From the NCBI GenBank assembly GCA_034438015.1, contig DAOTTD010000190.1, positions 16,269-80,268 on the forward strand: a stretch of DNA of 64,000 nt, read 5' to 3'. Shown piece by piece: positions 52,121 through 61,107 of this stretch. The notes beneath the pieces were generated by a model, which saw only the letters and a program-made list of their open reading frames with translations, ran no database searches and was not told where the DNA came from. The stretch is from JACDAE01 sp034438015. Its GTDB lineage: Bacteria > Chloroflexota > Ktedonobacteria > Ktedonobacterales > Ktedonobacteraceae. Every line of letters begins with the position of its first letter. The first letter of the stretch is position 1. The position numbers and the translations under genes are program-made.

Positions 52121-53014
52121 GTGAAACTATCTAACGGCTTGTCACAGAGGAAACCCTCTATCCCGGTTGTACGTATAGTAGCCGGCCTCGCGGCCTTTGT
52201 CGTTCTCGTCATCGGCGCTTTTGTCGCTTACCCGTTTACCTCCGCCAATCAGGTTGCGTTGGCCTCGACGCCTGGCGTGTCGTCTACACGGCAAACGAAG
52301 AAGAAAACTCTGTACTTGCCACCTCTGGGTCATACGAAAATAGCCGGCGAGAACCTGCTGTTCGACAACGAGTTCAACGGTTCCAGCCTGAATACCACAC
52401 AGTGGAATATCGAAGATTTCGGCCAGGGCGGCTACAGAAATTCTTCATCGTCTTACGCCCTGCAATACTACACTCCCAAAGCGCTCGCTGTGCAAAACGG
52501 CGCGTTGAGCATCATGAGCGATCAGCAGAGCATGGGTGGCAGGAACTACACCTCTGGCGCCCTGACCACAGAACATACATTCAATTTCCTCTATGGGCGC
52601 GTCGACATCCGCGCGCGCCTGCCAAAGGGACAGGGCATCTGGCCCGCGTTCTGGATGCTAACGGCCAACGCCGATCACGAGATCGATATCATGGAAATGA
52701 TCAATACGCCAAAGACGGTGTACCAGACGTACCATGTGCACACGCCCATCGTCAATGCCTACGTCTCACAGGGTATCGTGAAAGGGCAGGACTTCTCGGC
52801 GGCCTACCACACGTACTCCCTGGTGTGGACCTCTACCTCCATCAAGTGGTATATCGACGGTGTGCAGACGTTTCAGGTCACCGGCTCCGTGCCGCATACC
52901 CCGATGTATCTGCTGCTCAATACGGCCATCGGTGGGCAATGGCCTGGTCCTCCCAATGCGAGTACGCCTTTCCCCCAGTCGATGACGATCGACTACGTGC
53001 GCGTCTACCATTAA
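52121..53014 (+). CDS. Secreted glycoside hydrolase family 16 (beta-glucanase-like)
   Basis: GTG start with AGGAGA 8 bases upstream. A hydrophobic signal/anchor (about 17-36) precedes a GH16 jelly-roll domain (about 75-297). The catalytic motif ExDxxE is HEIDIME (Glu187, Asp189, Glu192), with LYGRVDIRARLPKGQGIWPAFWML just before it and WYIDG (typical) after. GH16 enzymes cut beta-1,3/1,4-glucans and galactans. Secreted next to an exopolysaccharide locus, it may trim the polymer or degrade external glucan. Confidence 0.93.
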   Translation: MKLSNGLSQRKPSIPVVRIVAGLAAFVVLVIGAFVAYPFTSANQVALASTPGVSSTRQTKKKTLYLPPLGHTKIAGENLLFDNEFNGSSLNTTQWNIEDFGQGGYRNSSSSYALQYYTPKALAVQNGALSIMSDQQSMGGRNYTSGALTTEHTFNFLYGRVDIRARLPKGQGIWPAFWMLTANADHEIDIMEMINTPKTVYQTYHVHTPIVNAYVSQGIVKGQDFSAAYHTYSLVWTSTSIKWYIDGVQTFQVTGSVPHTPMYLLLNTAIGGQWPGPPNASTPFPQSMTIDYVRVYH

Positions 53015-53086
53015 TCTCTCTCCTCTCTTGAAGACGAAGAGCGGCCCGCCGGTCAACACCGGTGGGCCGCTACTTGTCTGATCATA

Positions 53087-54034
53087 TTATGCTGACGTGC
53101 TTACCGCCATCTGGTTGGCATGATAATCCTTGAATGAACCGACGACATAGCCAGCGACCGTGCACGAAAGCCCCGCGATAATGGCGCTGGCGCGCATCAG
53201 GCCGGAGGGATCAGCGTGAAAGATCGAATCGGCGATGCCTCGTAACACACCTAGCGGCAGCGTGCGCATTGTATAACTGCGCTCCGACGAGAGGCCATCG
53301 CCGGCCCCAGTGAGCTTCGTAACCACCGCTTTAGAGCAGCCCTCCATATAGCAACGGCGGAAGAAGTAGCGCCAGCGTCCACGCCAGGACGCAATGACAT
53401 GATGTACCTGCGCGTGTGGCTCATACAGTAAGCACGCGGGCTGGTTTTTCTGGATGCGTATGCAAAACTCGGTCTCTTCGCAGCCGAGGGGATAGGTCCC
53501 GATACGCCCCAACCTGGAACTAAAGCCGCCGACAGCGACAAAGACCTCGCGGCGGAACGACATATTGCAGCCGATAAAGTTGCGTACCAGGCTGGTTGTT
53601 TCCGGCATGCCGCGATAGTCACATCCCACCGTCCAGTTAAATTCAGCGGGGAACCAGGATGGGCAGCCAGCGGCCCATGCCGGTATCACCTTGCCGCCTA
53701 CGCCCAACACGTTCTGGTCGCTGTAACTGGGCACAAGCTTTTCAAGCCAGTCTTGCTCTGGAATAGCGTCGTCATCGAGGAAGGCCACAATCTCTCCCGA
53801 GGAGGCCGCGACTCCCGCGTTGCGCGCGTGGTTCAAGCCGCGCGGACCATCGTGGTCGATCACATGCACGTCGGGGAAGTGGTTGCGCACACGAGCTGCC
53901 AGGGCCGGGTTGTTATCGATAACGATTACGATCTCGTGTGGCTGGACGCTCTGCTGCTGCACGCCTGCTATGCCAGAGGCCAGGGTTGCCCAGCGGTCCT
54001 CGGTGTAAGCGCAGATGATGACGGAGATGTTCAT
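53087..54034 (-). CDS. GT2 family glycosyltransferase (galactofuranosyl/rhamnosyl-type)
   Basis: The 315-residue GT-A protein starts SVIICAYTEDRW and shows VIVIDNNPA, RGLNHARNAGVAASSG, FLDDDAIPE (metal-binding DDD, about 92-94), NFIGCNMSFRREVF and GCEETEFCIRIQ. The C-terminus carries a hydrophobic segment near 280-300. It inverts configuration when adding a sugar from a nucleotide donor. AAGGAA precedes the ATG. The stop is 73 bases from the GH16 stop (convergent). Confidence 0.9.
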   Translation of the reverse strand: MNISVIICAYTEDRWATLASGIAGVQQQSVQPHEIVIVIDNNPALAARVRNHFPDVHVIDHDGPRGLNHARNAGVAASSGEIVAFLDDDAIPEQDWLEKLVPSYSDQNVLGVGGKVIPAWAAGCPSWFPAEFNWTVGCDYRGMPETTSLVRNFIGCNMSFRREVFVAVGGFSSRLGRIGTYPLGCEETEFCIRIQKNQPACLLYEPHAQVHHVIASWRGRWRYFFRRCYMEGCSKAVVTKLTGAGDGLSSERSYTMRTLPLGVLRGIADSIFHADPSGLMRASAIIAGLSCTVAGYVVGSFKDYHANQMAVSTSA

Positions 54035-54091
54035 TAACTGTTCCTTTCACTTTGTTGATGAAGCTCTAGGATATTGCGGTCGCCGTGAGCA

Positions 54092-54814
54092 TCAGGCTGC
54101 CAGTCTCAATTCGGGACAATCGACCTTGTTGAGGCGTTCCTGGATGATGGTTTTGAAGACGCGCAGGCCGTCGTGGAGAGCCCTGAGCTTGCTCTCACCG
54201 TGCAGGCGCGGCGCCTCGAAGCTGGGTACTTCTTTGATCTTGAGATGCGCTTTACATGCACGCAGGTTCATCAACGTTTCCACTTCGAAGCCGGGACAGT
54301 CGATGTCGAGGTCGGCGAGACAGTGGCGCCAGAAGGCGTTGTAGCCATAACAGATGTCGGTGAATTGAACACCGAACAGGGCATTGGTGAGCAGGCTGAT
54401 GCCGATATTGCCGAGCCGGCGGATGAGCGTGAAGTCCGTGCTGCCACCATCCCCGATGTAGCGCGATCCTTTGGCAAAATCCATCCCCTGCCGCGTGAGC
54501 GCATCGATGAAGAGCAGGATCTCCTGTGGATCGTGCGATCCATCGGCGTCCATCATGACGATAATGTCGCCTGTGGCCGCCAGGAAGCCCTCCTGCAGCG
54601 CGTTGCCTTTGCCCTTGCCCGATTGACGCATAATGCGCGTGTCCGGGCGCAGCTCTTGCGCCATTTCTATTGTATTGTCGGTCGAGCCGCCGTCGATAAT
54701 GATGACTTCACTCACTACGTCTGGCAAACAGGGAAGCACATATGGTAGATTTGCTGCTTCGTTCAAAGTTGGGATGACAACACTGACCTGATATTTTTTC
54801 TCTGTTACTTGCAT
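54092..54814 (-). CDS. GT2 polyprenyl-phosphate sugar transferase (DPM1/GtrB-like)
   Basis: The 240-residue protein shows VSVVIPTLNEAANLPYVL, IIIDGGSTDNTIEMA, MMDADGSHDPQEI (DAD metal site, about 92) and a KGSRYIGDGGSTDF loop, matching dolichyl- or undecaprenyl-phosphate mannosyl/glucosyl synthases. It has no C-terminal membrane helices. Its ATG lies within the last codons of the upstream degenerate GGDEF gene (10-base overlap), so the two are coupled. Confidence 0.9.
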   Translation of the reverse strand: MQVTEKKYQVSVVIPTLNEAANLPYVLPCLPDVVSEVIIIDGGSTDNTIEMAQELRPDTRIMRQSGKGKGNALQEGFLAATGDIIVMMDADGSHDPQEILLFIDALTRQGMDFAKGSRYIGDGGSTDFTLIRRLGNIGISLLTNALFGVQFTDICYGYNAFWRHCLADLDIDCPGFEVETLMNLRACKAHLKIKEVPSFEAPRLHGESKLRALHDGLRVFKTIIQERLNKVDCPELRLAA

Positions 54815-55491
54815 GATACAGCACTCCTCTCCTTTGGCTGGAACAATATATCGGTGGCTGAAAGATCGCTAATAGGAAGGGTCTGCTGGCCCTCTTTTTC
54901 TGCTGTAGAGAGTTCGGTTTTAAGACAACGCAGGTACGCCTGTATAAGCTCGCGTGAGGCTTCTTTCTCGTTCTTCTGCGGTGTCGTGGTGTTTTTCAAG
55001 GCGATTCTGATCTCTTTCTCATCGAGCAGAGTGGCTGCCTGAATCGGCAGGTATTTTGTGAGTCGATCGACGACCAGCCGGGCCTGTGCCCGCGTAGTCT
55101 CAGGCATAATTACAATCAAGTAACCGTCGCGGCTGCGGAATATGGCGTCGCTGCTGCGCAGGTACTGCGCTACTACGTGTAGAGATGTGCGCTTACTTTC
55201 CCGTAGCGCCATGATGGCCATGGATGAGTTGTAGCGCATTGAACGGGCTATCTCGCGTTCCAGACCATTGTGCAGGTCGCGCTCTAGCTTGCTTCTGTCA
55301 ACAACTCCCACCACGGGCCCCATCCAGTCTAGAAGTGCCCACAGGCGCTCGATACCAACCGTCGCAAGTAGCAATGTCACGCTGACAGGCACTTGTAGCG
55401 ACTGATGGAACAGGGTGGCTGTTCCCAGATAGAGCAATTGGACACACAAAACAACTATAAGTAGTCGAAGACTATAGTGAATCGTTCTCAA
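54805..55491 (-). CDS. Membrane protein with degenerate GGDEF-like domain
   Basis: The start is taken as TTG 55491 (GAGGTG six bases upstream); TTG 55557 is a longer alternative lacking a clear site. Two hydrophobic helices (about 5-25, 30-50) precede a domain resembling GGDEF cyclases: ERDLHNGLEREIARSMRYNSSMAIMAL, DAIFRSRDGYLIVIMPETTRAQA. The GG(D/E)EF loop is replaced by SRDGY, so cyclase activity is unlikely; it could bind c-di-GMP or act as a scaffold. Coupling to a glycosyltransferase suggests regulation of polysaccharide synthesis. Confidence 0.7.
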   Translation of the reverse strand: MRTIHYSLRLLIVVLCVQLLYLGTATLFHQSLQVPVSVTLLLATVGIERLWALLDWMGPVVGVVDRSKLERDLHNGLEREIARSMRYNSSMAIMALRESKRTSLHVVAQYLRSSDAIFRSRDGYLIVIMPETTRAQARLVVDRLTKYLPIQAATLLDEKEIRIALKNTTTPQKNEKEASRELIQAYLRCLKTELSTAEKEGQQTLPISDLSATDILFQPKERSAVSCK

Positions 55492-55762
55492 TTCATACAC
55501 CTCGCAATTGAACTTATTTTTTGTGTTCCTACCTGGAACTGTGCCAGACAGGTTCAATCTTCACTTCAAAGCATCGGCACCTATTTCAAAAAATTAAGCC
55601 CCAAACTACATTGAATATTATCGAATTGATGTATGTGTATCTTGAATATTATCTATATAAATACCTTTTGTTTTTTTATAGAAGCGTTGCGCTACTGAAA
55701 AATGACAATCTGCCGATATTTGATCGTATGGTGCATATACTAGAAGAGAGGAGAGTTTTACA

Positions 55763-56893
55763 ATGTCAGATAAATCAAGTTCCTTACGTGTGTTGCAGGT
55801 TACGGCTCGCTACTTTCCTTATATAGGGGGAATAGAGACGCATGTGTACGAGGTGGGGCGGCGTTTAGCCCGTATGGGTGCCGAGACCACCGTCCTGACG
55901 ACTGATACCAGCGGTCAGCTTCCCACCTCTGAGGTGCTGGAAGGCGTCCAGGTTCAGCGCGTACCTGCGTGGCCAACCAACAAGGACTACTTTTACGCTC
56001 CGGCCCTTTACCGCTGTATTACGCAGGGGCATTGGGATCTTGTTCACTGCCAGGGTTTCCATACACTGGTTGCGCCAATGGCTATGTTTGCCGCCTGGCG
56101 CGCCGGGATTCCATACGTAGTGACGTTCCATAGTGGTGGCGATACCTCTGCCCTGCGCAAGAAGCTGCGCGGAGTTCAGCAGATGGCGCTGCGTCCGCTG
56201 CTGGCGCAGGCGCAGCGGTTGATCGGTCCATCCAGGTGGGAGGTCGATTATTACCAGGAGCACCTGCATTTCTCCAGAGAGCAGTTCACCGTTGTTCCGA
56301 ATGGAGCGCATCACCTCTCCGTCAAGACGGGGGCGTTGGCGCGCAAGAAGAGCGACAAACTGATCGTCTCGGTGGGGCGGCTGGAGCGGTATAAGGGACA
56401 TCATCGCGTCATTGCTGCGCTGCCAGAGGTGCAGAAACACATTCCAGAGGTGCGATTACGCATCGTAGGTGTAGGCCCATATGAGTCTGAGCTGCGGTCG
56501 CTGGCAGAGAGGCTGGGAGTGGCGGAGCGCGTAGAGATCGGAGCCATCCCGCCGGGAGATAGCGACGGCATGGCTACGGTGGTTGGGCAGGCTGATCTTG
56601 TAACACTGCTTAGTGAGCACGAGGCCCAGGGCATCGCGGTCCTGGAAGCGCTTTCCCTCAAGCGTCCGGTGCTCGTTGCCGACACATGCGCCTTGAGTGA
56701 GTTTGTTGAAAGCAATCTCGCGCGCGCTGTGCCGTTGGAGAGTTCTTCAGAAGAGGTGGCGATGGCGATCGTCAGGCAGTTGCGCGATCCCTTGATACCG
56801 GCGAATGTGAAGTTGCCGACATGGGACGAGTGCGCAGCCAGTCTTTACTCTCTTTACCAGACGATTGCCGGGAGCCATCCAGTCGCCGCTTAG
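55763..56893 (+). CDS. GT4 family glycosyltransferase
   Basis: The 376-residue GT-B protein begins LRVLQVTARYFPYIGGIETHVYEVGRRLA and has VVPNGAHHL, VGRLERYKGHHRVIAALP (about 197-214), and SEHEAQGIAVLEAL giving Glu-x7-Glu (about 291-299; the first Glu belongs to SEHEAQG). It is a retaining transferase, probably for the exopolysaccharide repeat unit. GAGAGGAGAG precedes the ATG. It is divergent from the GGDEF-like gene across a 270-base AT-rich gap that may hold both promoters. Confidence 0.92.
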   Translation: MSDKSSSLRVLQVTARYFPYIGGIETHVYEVGRRLARMGAETTVLTTDTSGQLPTSEVLEGVQVQRVPAWPTNKDYFYAPALYRCITQGHWDLVHCQGFHTLVAPMAMFAAWRAGIPYVVTFHSGGDTSALRKKLRGVQQMALRPLLAQAQRLIGPSRWEVDYYQEHLHFSREQFTVVPNGAHHLSVKTGALARKKSDKLIVSVGRLERYKGHHRVIAALPEVQKHIPEVRLRIVGVGPYESELRSLAERLGVAERVEIGAIPPGDSDGMATVVGQADLVTLLSEHEAQGIAVLEALSLKRPVLVADTCALSEFVESNLARAVPLESSSEEVAMAIVRQLRDPLIPANVKLPTWDECAASLYSLYQTIAGSHPVAA

Positions 56894-56962
56894 TGCTCTC
56901 ACTGTATGAACAGTTACGAGCACTGGCGGAGGATAGTCACTCTATAAGAGAGGAGTGGAATG

Positions 56963-58876
56963 ATGGTCAACATAAGTAGTACAGTCAATAGAGGTCAGCA
57001 GCGCTTCAATACGAGCGCTGCCGCGCTCAAAGCCACGGAATGGGGTTGGCTGCCCTTGCTCAGTCTATCAGGCGCATGTGGCCTCTTCATCCTGGCCCTT
57101 GCCGATAACGGCGGCAGGACCAGCGCGCCCTGGGCCGACCTGCTGTTCTGGGTGGGTTTGCTCGTTCTGTTTATCCCCTTCGCTATCCGGCTCCTCTCGT
57201 CAAAGCCATCACGGAGCGAGCGTATCGCTCTGCTTATGGTGCTGGGAGGGATGCTGTACCTCGTCAAGGTCCTACAATATCCGCTGGCTTTCATGTACAG
57301 CGACGAATTCCAGCATACGCGCACCGCTCAGGACATTCTCAGCAGCGCTCACCTTTTCATGCAGAATCCTCTGCTGGCGGTCAGCCCATCATTTCCAGGG
57401 CTGGAGATTGTGGTGACGGCCCTGAGCAGGTTGAGCGGCCTGCCGCTCTATCCAGCGGGCGTCATCACGCTGGCAGTGGTGCGGCTGGTGCTGGTGCTGG
57501 CGCTCTTCTTGCTCTACGAAAGGATCAGCAGCTCCACGTACATGGCGGGCATCGTTGCCCTGCTATTTATGACAACCTCGTTGTTCATCTTCTTCGAGTC
57601 CCAGTTCGCGTACGAGTCGCTGGCGCTGCCGCTTCTAGCCCTGACCCTCTGGGCCATGGTGCGGCGCACAGAGCCCGGCGGATTATCGCGCTGGAGCCTG
57701 GCGATCGTCGCCTTCCTGGCGTTGGCGGCCATTACGGTGACGCACCACCTTGCTACCTACCAGCTCATCGTACTCCTTATAGTCTGGTGTATTATCTCAA
57801 TCTGGACCGACCGTGGCAGGCGCGACTGGATAAGTCCGTGGTTGCTCACGCTCCTGGGCGTCCTCATGGCGGTCGCCTGGTTTGTGTTTGTCGCTAGAAA
57901 CCTTGAGGCGTACCTGGCGCCATACCCGGGGCAATTGGGGCAGAACATTTTTCAGGCGTTCACTGGAGAGACTTCTTTCCGCCCTCTGTTTCAACAGGTG
58001 GGGCCGCAGTTTGTGCCGATGTGGGAGCGTGTGGTCGCGTTGGTCGCGACGGGATTGCTGCTGCTCGGCCTGCTTCCTGGCCTGTATTACGTCTGGAAAC
58101 ACTACCGTAACCATAGCTTTATCCTGGCCTTAGCGGTGGCCTCGTTGCTCTATCCCGTCAGTCTCGCCTTGCGCTTCACCCCTACGGGCGAAAACATTGG
58201 TGGTCGCCTGGCTGTCTATGTATTCATTCCACTCGCGTTCCTGGTAACGCTTGGAGGGAAGCAACTGCTGCAATGGGCGCAAAATTTCTCTCCTGACCGC
58301 TTCAGCAAGAGAATAAATAGTTTTACGCTGACCGTCCTCACGGCGGCCATCATCGCGATCATCTTCACCGGCGGCGTCATACAGGGTGCAGGACCGACCT
58401 GGACCCAGGTTCCTGGACCATACATTGTAGGCGCTGTAAGTGGACCTTCGATCGACGCTGAAAGTGTCAACGCGGCTGAGTGGATGCTGGTGCAGATGGG
58501 GCCGGGTCAGCGCGTGAGCGCGGATCTCACCAATCAGATGATCCTGGGAACGTATGGAAAAGCATGGGTGGTGGCAGGTTCGATCGACAATATCGGTGTA
58601 GCGCCTCTGTTCACTTCTTCAAGCTTCGGTCTGTACGAATATGGGCTCATACACGTAGGAAAGATTCACTACCTCGCCGTTGACATACGCATGAGCACAC
58701 AGCTACCGGCGCTCGGATATTACTTTGACCGGGCCGAAAATGGAAGCCAGCCTTACAAGACTCCAATAAGTCGGGGCGCCCTGACGAAGTTCGATAGCAT
58801 GACGGGGGTCAGTCGGGTTTTTGATAGCGGCGATATCGCCATTTACGATATGAGCCTCTATGTCAATGGATCGTAG
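56963..58876 (+). CDS. Large multi-pass membrane protein, probable glycan assembly enzyme
   Basis: About 637 residues from ATG 56963 (AGGAG 7 bases upstream; ATG 56960 adjacent). Roughly 12 membrane helices fill residues 30-490, then about 150 residues lie outside. An acidic YSDEFQHTRTAQDIL stretch after the third helix (about 110-124) resembles the catalytic first loop of GT-C transferases such as ArnT/PMT. A GT-C mannosyltransferase or polymerase role is inferred; no family is certain. It sits in the exopolysaccharide operon. Confidence 0.8.
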   Translation: MVNISSTVNRGQQRFNTSAAALKATEWGWLPLLSLSGACGLFILALADNGGRTSAPWADLLFWVGLLVLFIPFAIRLLSSKPSRSERIALLMVLGGMLYLVKVLQYPLAFMYSDEFQHTRTAQDILSSAHLFMQNPLLAVSPSFPGLEIVVTALSRLSGLPLYPAGVITLAVVRLVLVLALFLLYERISSSTYMAGIVALLFMTTSLFIFFESQFAYESLALPLLALTLWAMVRRTEPGGLSRWSLAIVAFLALAAITVTHHLATYQLIVLLIVWCIISIWTDRGRRDWISPWLLTLLGVLMAVAWFVFVARNLEAYLAPYPGQLGQNIFQAFTGETSFRPLFQQVGPQFVPMWERVVALVATGLLLLGLLPGLYYVWKHYRNHSFILALAVASLLYPVSLALRFTPTGENIGGRLAVYVFIPLAFLVTLGGKQLLQWAQNFSPDRFSKRINSFTLTVLTAAIIAIIFTGGVIQGAGPTWTQVPGPYIVGAVSGPSIDAESVNAAEWMLVQMGPGQRVSADLTNQMILGTYGKAWVVAGSIDNIGVAPLFTSSSFGLYEYGLIHVGKIHYLAVDIRMSTQLPALGYYFDRAENGSQPYKTPISRGALTKFDSMTGVSRVFDSGDIAIYDMSLYVNGS

Positions 58877-58907
58877 GAAAGTCAGGATATCACAGGAGGG
58901 CCAGATC

Positions 58908-59687
58908 ATGAAGCGTAAATCACTTGATTTGTTTATCGTGATCGCAATCACGCTCGTCGCTGTCGTTGTAGCGTTCGTATTGCCGGCGGACAATGTGCCA
59001 GGCCGCATGGTGACACTGCCATTGGTGCTAGTGCTGCCCGGCTACGCGCTCGCCGCCCTGTTATTCACCCGCCAGGGGATGGGAATCGCTGAGCGGCTTA
59101 TGTTGAGCCTGGGCGTAAGCCTGGTGCTCACGGTCTTGAGTGGGCTTCTGCTCAATCTAATTCCGTACGGCTTGCAGACGAGATCCTGGGCGCTCATTCT
59201 GGGCGCGGTCACGCTGGGTGCCAGTCTCGGAGCTCTTGCTCGCCGGAGGAGCAGCGAACCTGCCTCCGACGAGCGCCGTCTCATCGGTATAACCCTTCCA
59301 GCGGGCATCCTACTGGGGCTGGCAGCGCTTATCGTAGCGGGAGCGATCACGCTCTCACGGTCCGGTGCAACTCAGCAGCAGAACAATGCGGGGACGACGC
59401 AGCTCTGGATGCTTCCAGCGACCAACAGTAGTCAACTGTATAACGTGCGCCTTGGTGTGAGCAACATGCAGCCGACGAATGCCGAATACGATCTCACGGT
59501 GAGCGTAGATGGTACGACCATCCAGCATTGGTCTGCGCTGCAACTCAAGCCACATGAGCAATGGCTATCAAATCTGGCATTACCGGAACATGCAGGCCCG
59601 GAGCATGTCGTGGCTGTTCTCAATCGTTCTGATGCGCCATCAGAACAGTATCGCCATGTTGACCTCTGGCTTGGCGTGCGAATCTAA
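58908..59687 (+). CDS. DUF1616-type membrane protein
   Basis: Start ATG 58908 with GGAGG upstream gives about 259 residues. Four helices lie in the first 165 residues (DLFIVIAITLVAVVVAFVLP; TLPLVLVLPGYALAALLF and on), followed by an extracytoplasmic beta-rich domain (about 175-259). The VLPG-Y-A-L-AALL motif is the hallmark of DUF1616 proteins, often found beside GT-C and flippase genes in archaea and Chloroflexota. Its function is unknown, and it is likely co-transcribed with its neighbours. Confidence 0.85.
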   Translation: MKRKSLDLFIVIAITLVAVVVAFVLPADNVPGRMVTLPLVLVLPGYALAALLFTRQGMGIAERLMLSLGVSLVLTVLSGLLLNLIPYGLQTRSWALILGAVTLGASLGALARRRSSEPASDERRLIGITLPAGILLGLAALIVAGAITLSRSGATQQQNNAGTTQLWMLPATNSSQLYNVRLGVSNMQPTNAEYDLTVSVDGTTIQHWSALQLKPHEQWLSNLALPEHAGPEHVVAVLNRSDAPSEQYRHVDLWLGVRI

Positions 59688-59709
59688 CTATCCCTGGGGA
59701 AGGACGACA

Positions 59710-61086
59710 ATGCTCAGCAAACAGATAATCTCAACTCCTCGTCGGTGGACGCATACGCTGTTCACCCGTACATATAAAGACTCGTTGATACGCAATAGTA
59801 TATACATCATGGGCACGACCATCGTAACGGCGGGCGTCGGCTACCTGTATTGGATCGTGGCTGCGCATATCTACTCCGCGCACGCCATGGGCCTGGCGTC
59901 GGCGCTCATCGGGGCCATGACGCTGGCCTCGCTGCTGGCGAACCTGGGCATTGGCTCCGCGTTCGTGCAGATTCTGCCGCGCCGCGCTGCGGGGCAAACC
60001 TGGTCGCGCGCCGTGAATGCGGGCCTGCTGGCCGGCACGCTCTCCAGCTTGCTGGCCGGGGGCATTGCGCTTTTCGTGCTGCCGCTGGTGTCGGTTGAGT
60101 TTGGCGTCGTCATACACCAGGCCGCTTACGCCATTTCCTTTGTTGCTGGCGTGTTGCTCACGACGCTCTCCACGCTGCTGGATCAGATATTCGTGGCTGA
60201 GCGTCGCTCGGAGAAGATGCTGGTGCGCAACATGGCTTTCGCCCTGCTCAAACTCCCGCTGCTCCTGTTGCCGCTTATGTTCGCGCACAGGGATGCGCTG
60301 GGCATCTTTTCTTCGTGGGTCCTGGCGGCGGCCATCAGCCTGGTCGGCAGCGCAGCTCTGTTCCTGCCGCGCCTGGGGCGTGCCTACACATTCACGACGC
60401 GCGGGCTGTTCGCGGATATGCGTTCGATGCTCTCACTACTCGCCGGGCATCACATGATCAATCTAGGCGGGATGATCCCCATGTACCTGCTGCCGGTCTT
60501 CGTCACCATACGGCTCTCGGCGACCGATAATGCCTACTTCTACAGCACCTGGATGATGGGGAGCATGTTCTCGATGGTCGCGCCAGCGGTAGCCACCTCG
60601 CTCTATGCCGAAGGGTCGCACGAGATGAAGCGCATTATGCAGAAGACCCGCTCAGCCGCCCTGACGATCGCCGCGCTCCTGGGTCCGGCCATGGTCGTGG
60701 CGATTCTGTGGGGGCATATCATTCTCTCGCTGTTCGGACCGGGCTATGCCCAACACGGTGCGCTGCTCCTCACGGTCCTCGCACTCTCAGCCGTGCCCGA
60801 TGCCATCACCAGCCTGTATACCGCCGTGTTTCGCATGCGCAGGCATCTGCACCTGGCGGTCATGCTCAACCTGGGTATGGCACTGCTCACACTCACCATC
60901 GCCTGGTTTCTGCTCCCATCGCTGGGTATTGTGGGCGCAGGCATCGCCTGGATGATCGCTCAATCCAGCGGCACCCTGGCGGCAGGAATATATAGTGTCG
61001 TGCGCTATGTGAAGCGGACAAGGGCAGAGAGCCTGGAGAAGCAGTTGGTGATGACTCCCGAGCCCGTTCGTTCCAGAGTACGTTGA
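59710..61086 (+). CDS. Wzx/MATE-like polysaccharide flippase
   Basis: From ATG 59710 (GGGGAAGGA upstream) the product is about 458 residues with 12-14 membrane helices, beginning NSIYIMGTTIVTAGVGYLYW and containing GLASALIGAMTLASLLANLGIGSAFVQILPR, the signature of polysaccharide-transport O-antigen flippases. It should move undecaprenyl-linked repeat units across the membrane. The frame extends upstream into the DUF1616 gene but no start is needed there. Confidence 0.9.
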   Translation: MLSKQIISTPRRWTHTLFTRTYKDSLIRNSIYIMGTTIVTAGVGYLYWIVAAHIYSAHAMGLASALIGAMTLASLLANLGIGSAFVQILPRRAAGQTWSRAVNAGLLAGTLSSLLAGGIALFVLPLVSVEFGVVIHQAAYAISFVAGVLLTTLSTLLDQIFVAERRSEKMLVRNMAFALLKLPLLLLPLMFAHRDALGIFSSWVLAAAISLVGSAALFLPRLGRAYTFTTRGLFADMRSMLSLLAGHHMINLGGMIPMYLLPVFVTIRLSATDNAYFYSTWMMGSMFSMVAPAVATSLYAEGSHEMKRIMQKTRSAALTIAALLGPAMVVAILWGHIILSLFGPGYAQHGALLLTVLALSAVPDAITSLYTAVFRMRRHLHLAVMLNLGMALLTLTIAWFLLPSLGIVGAGIAWMIAQSSGTLAAGIYSVVRYVKRTRAESLEKQLVMTPEPVRSRVR

Positions 61087-61107
61087 CTAAGATTGGAGCT
61101 ATGCCCT

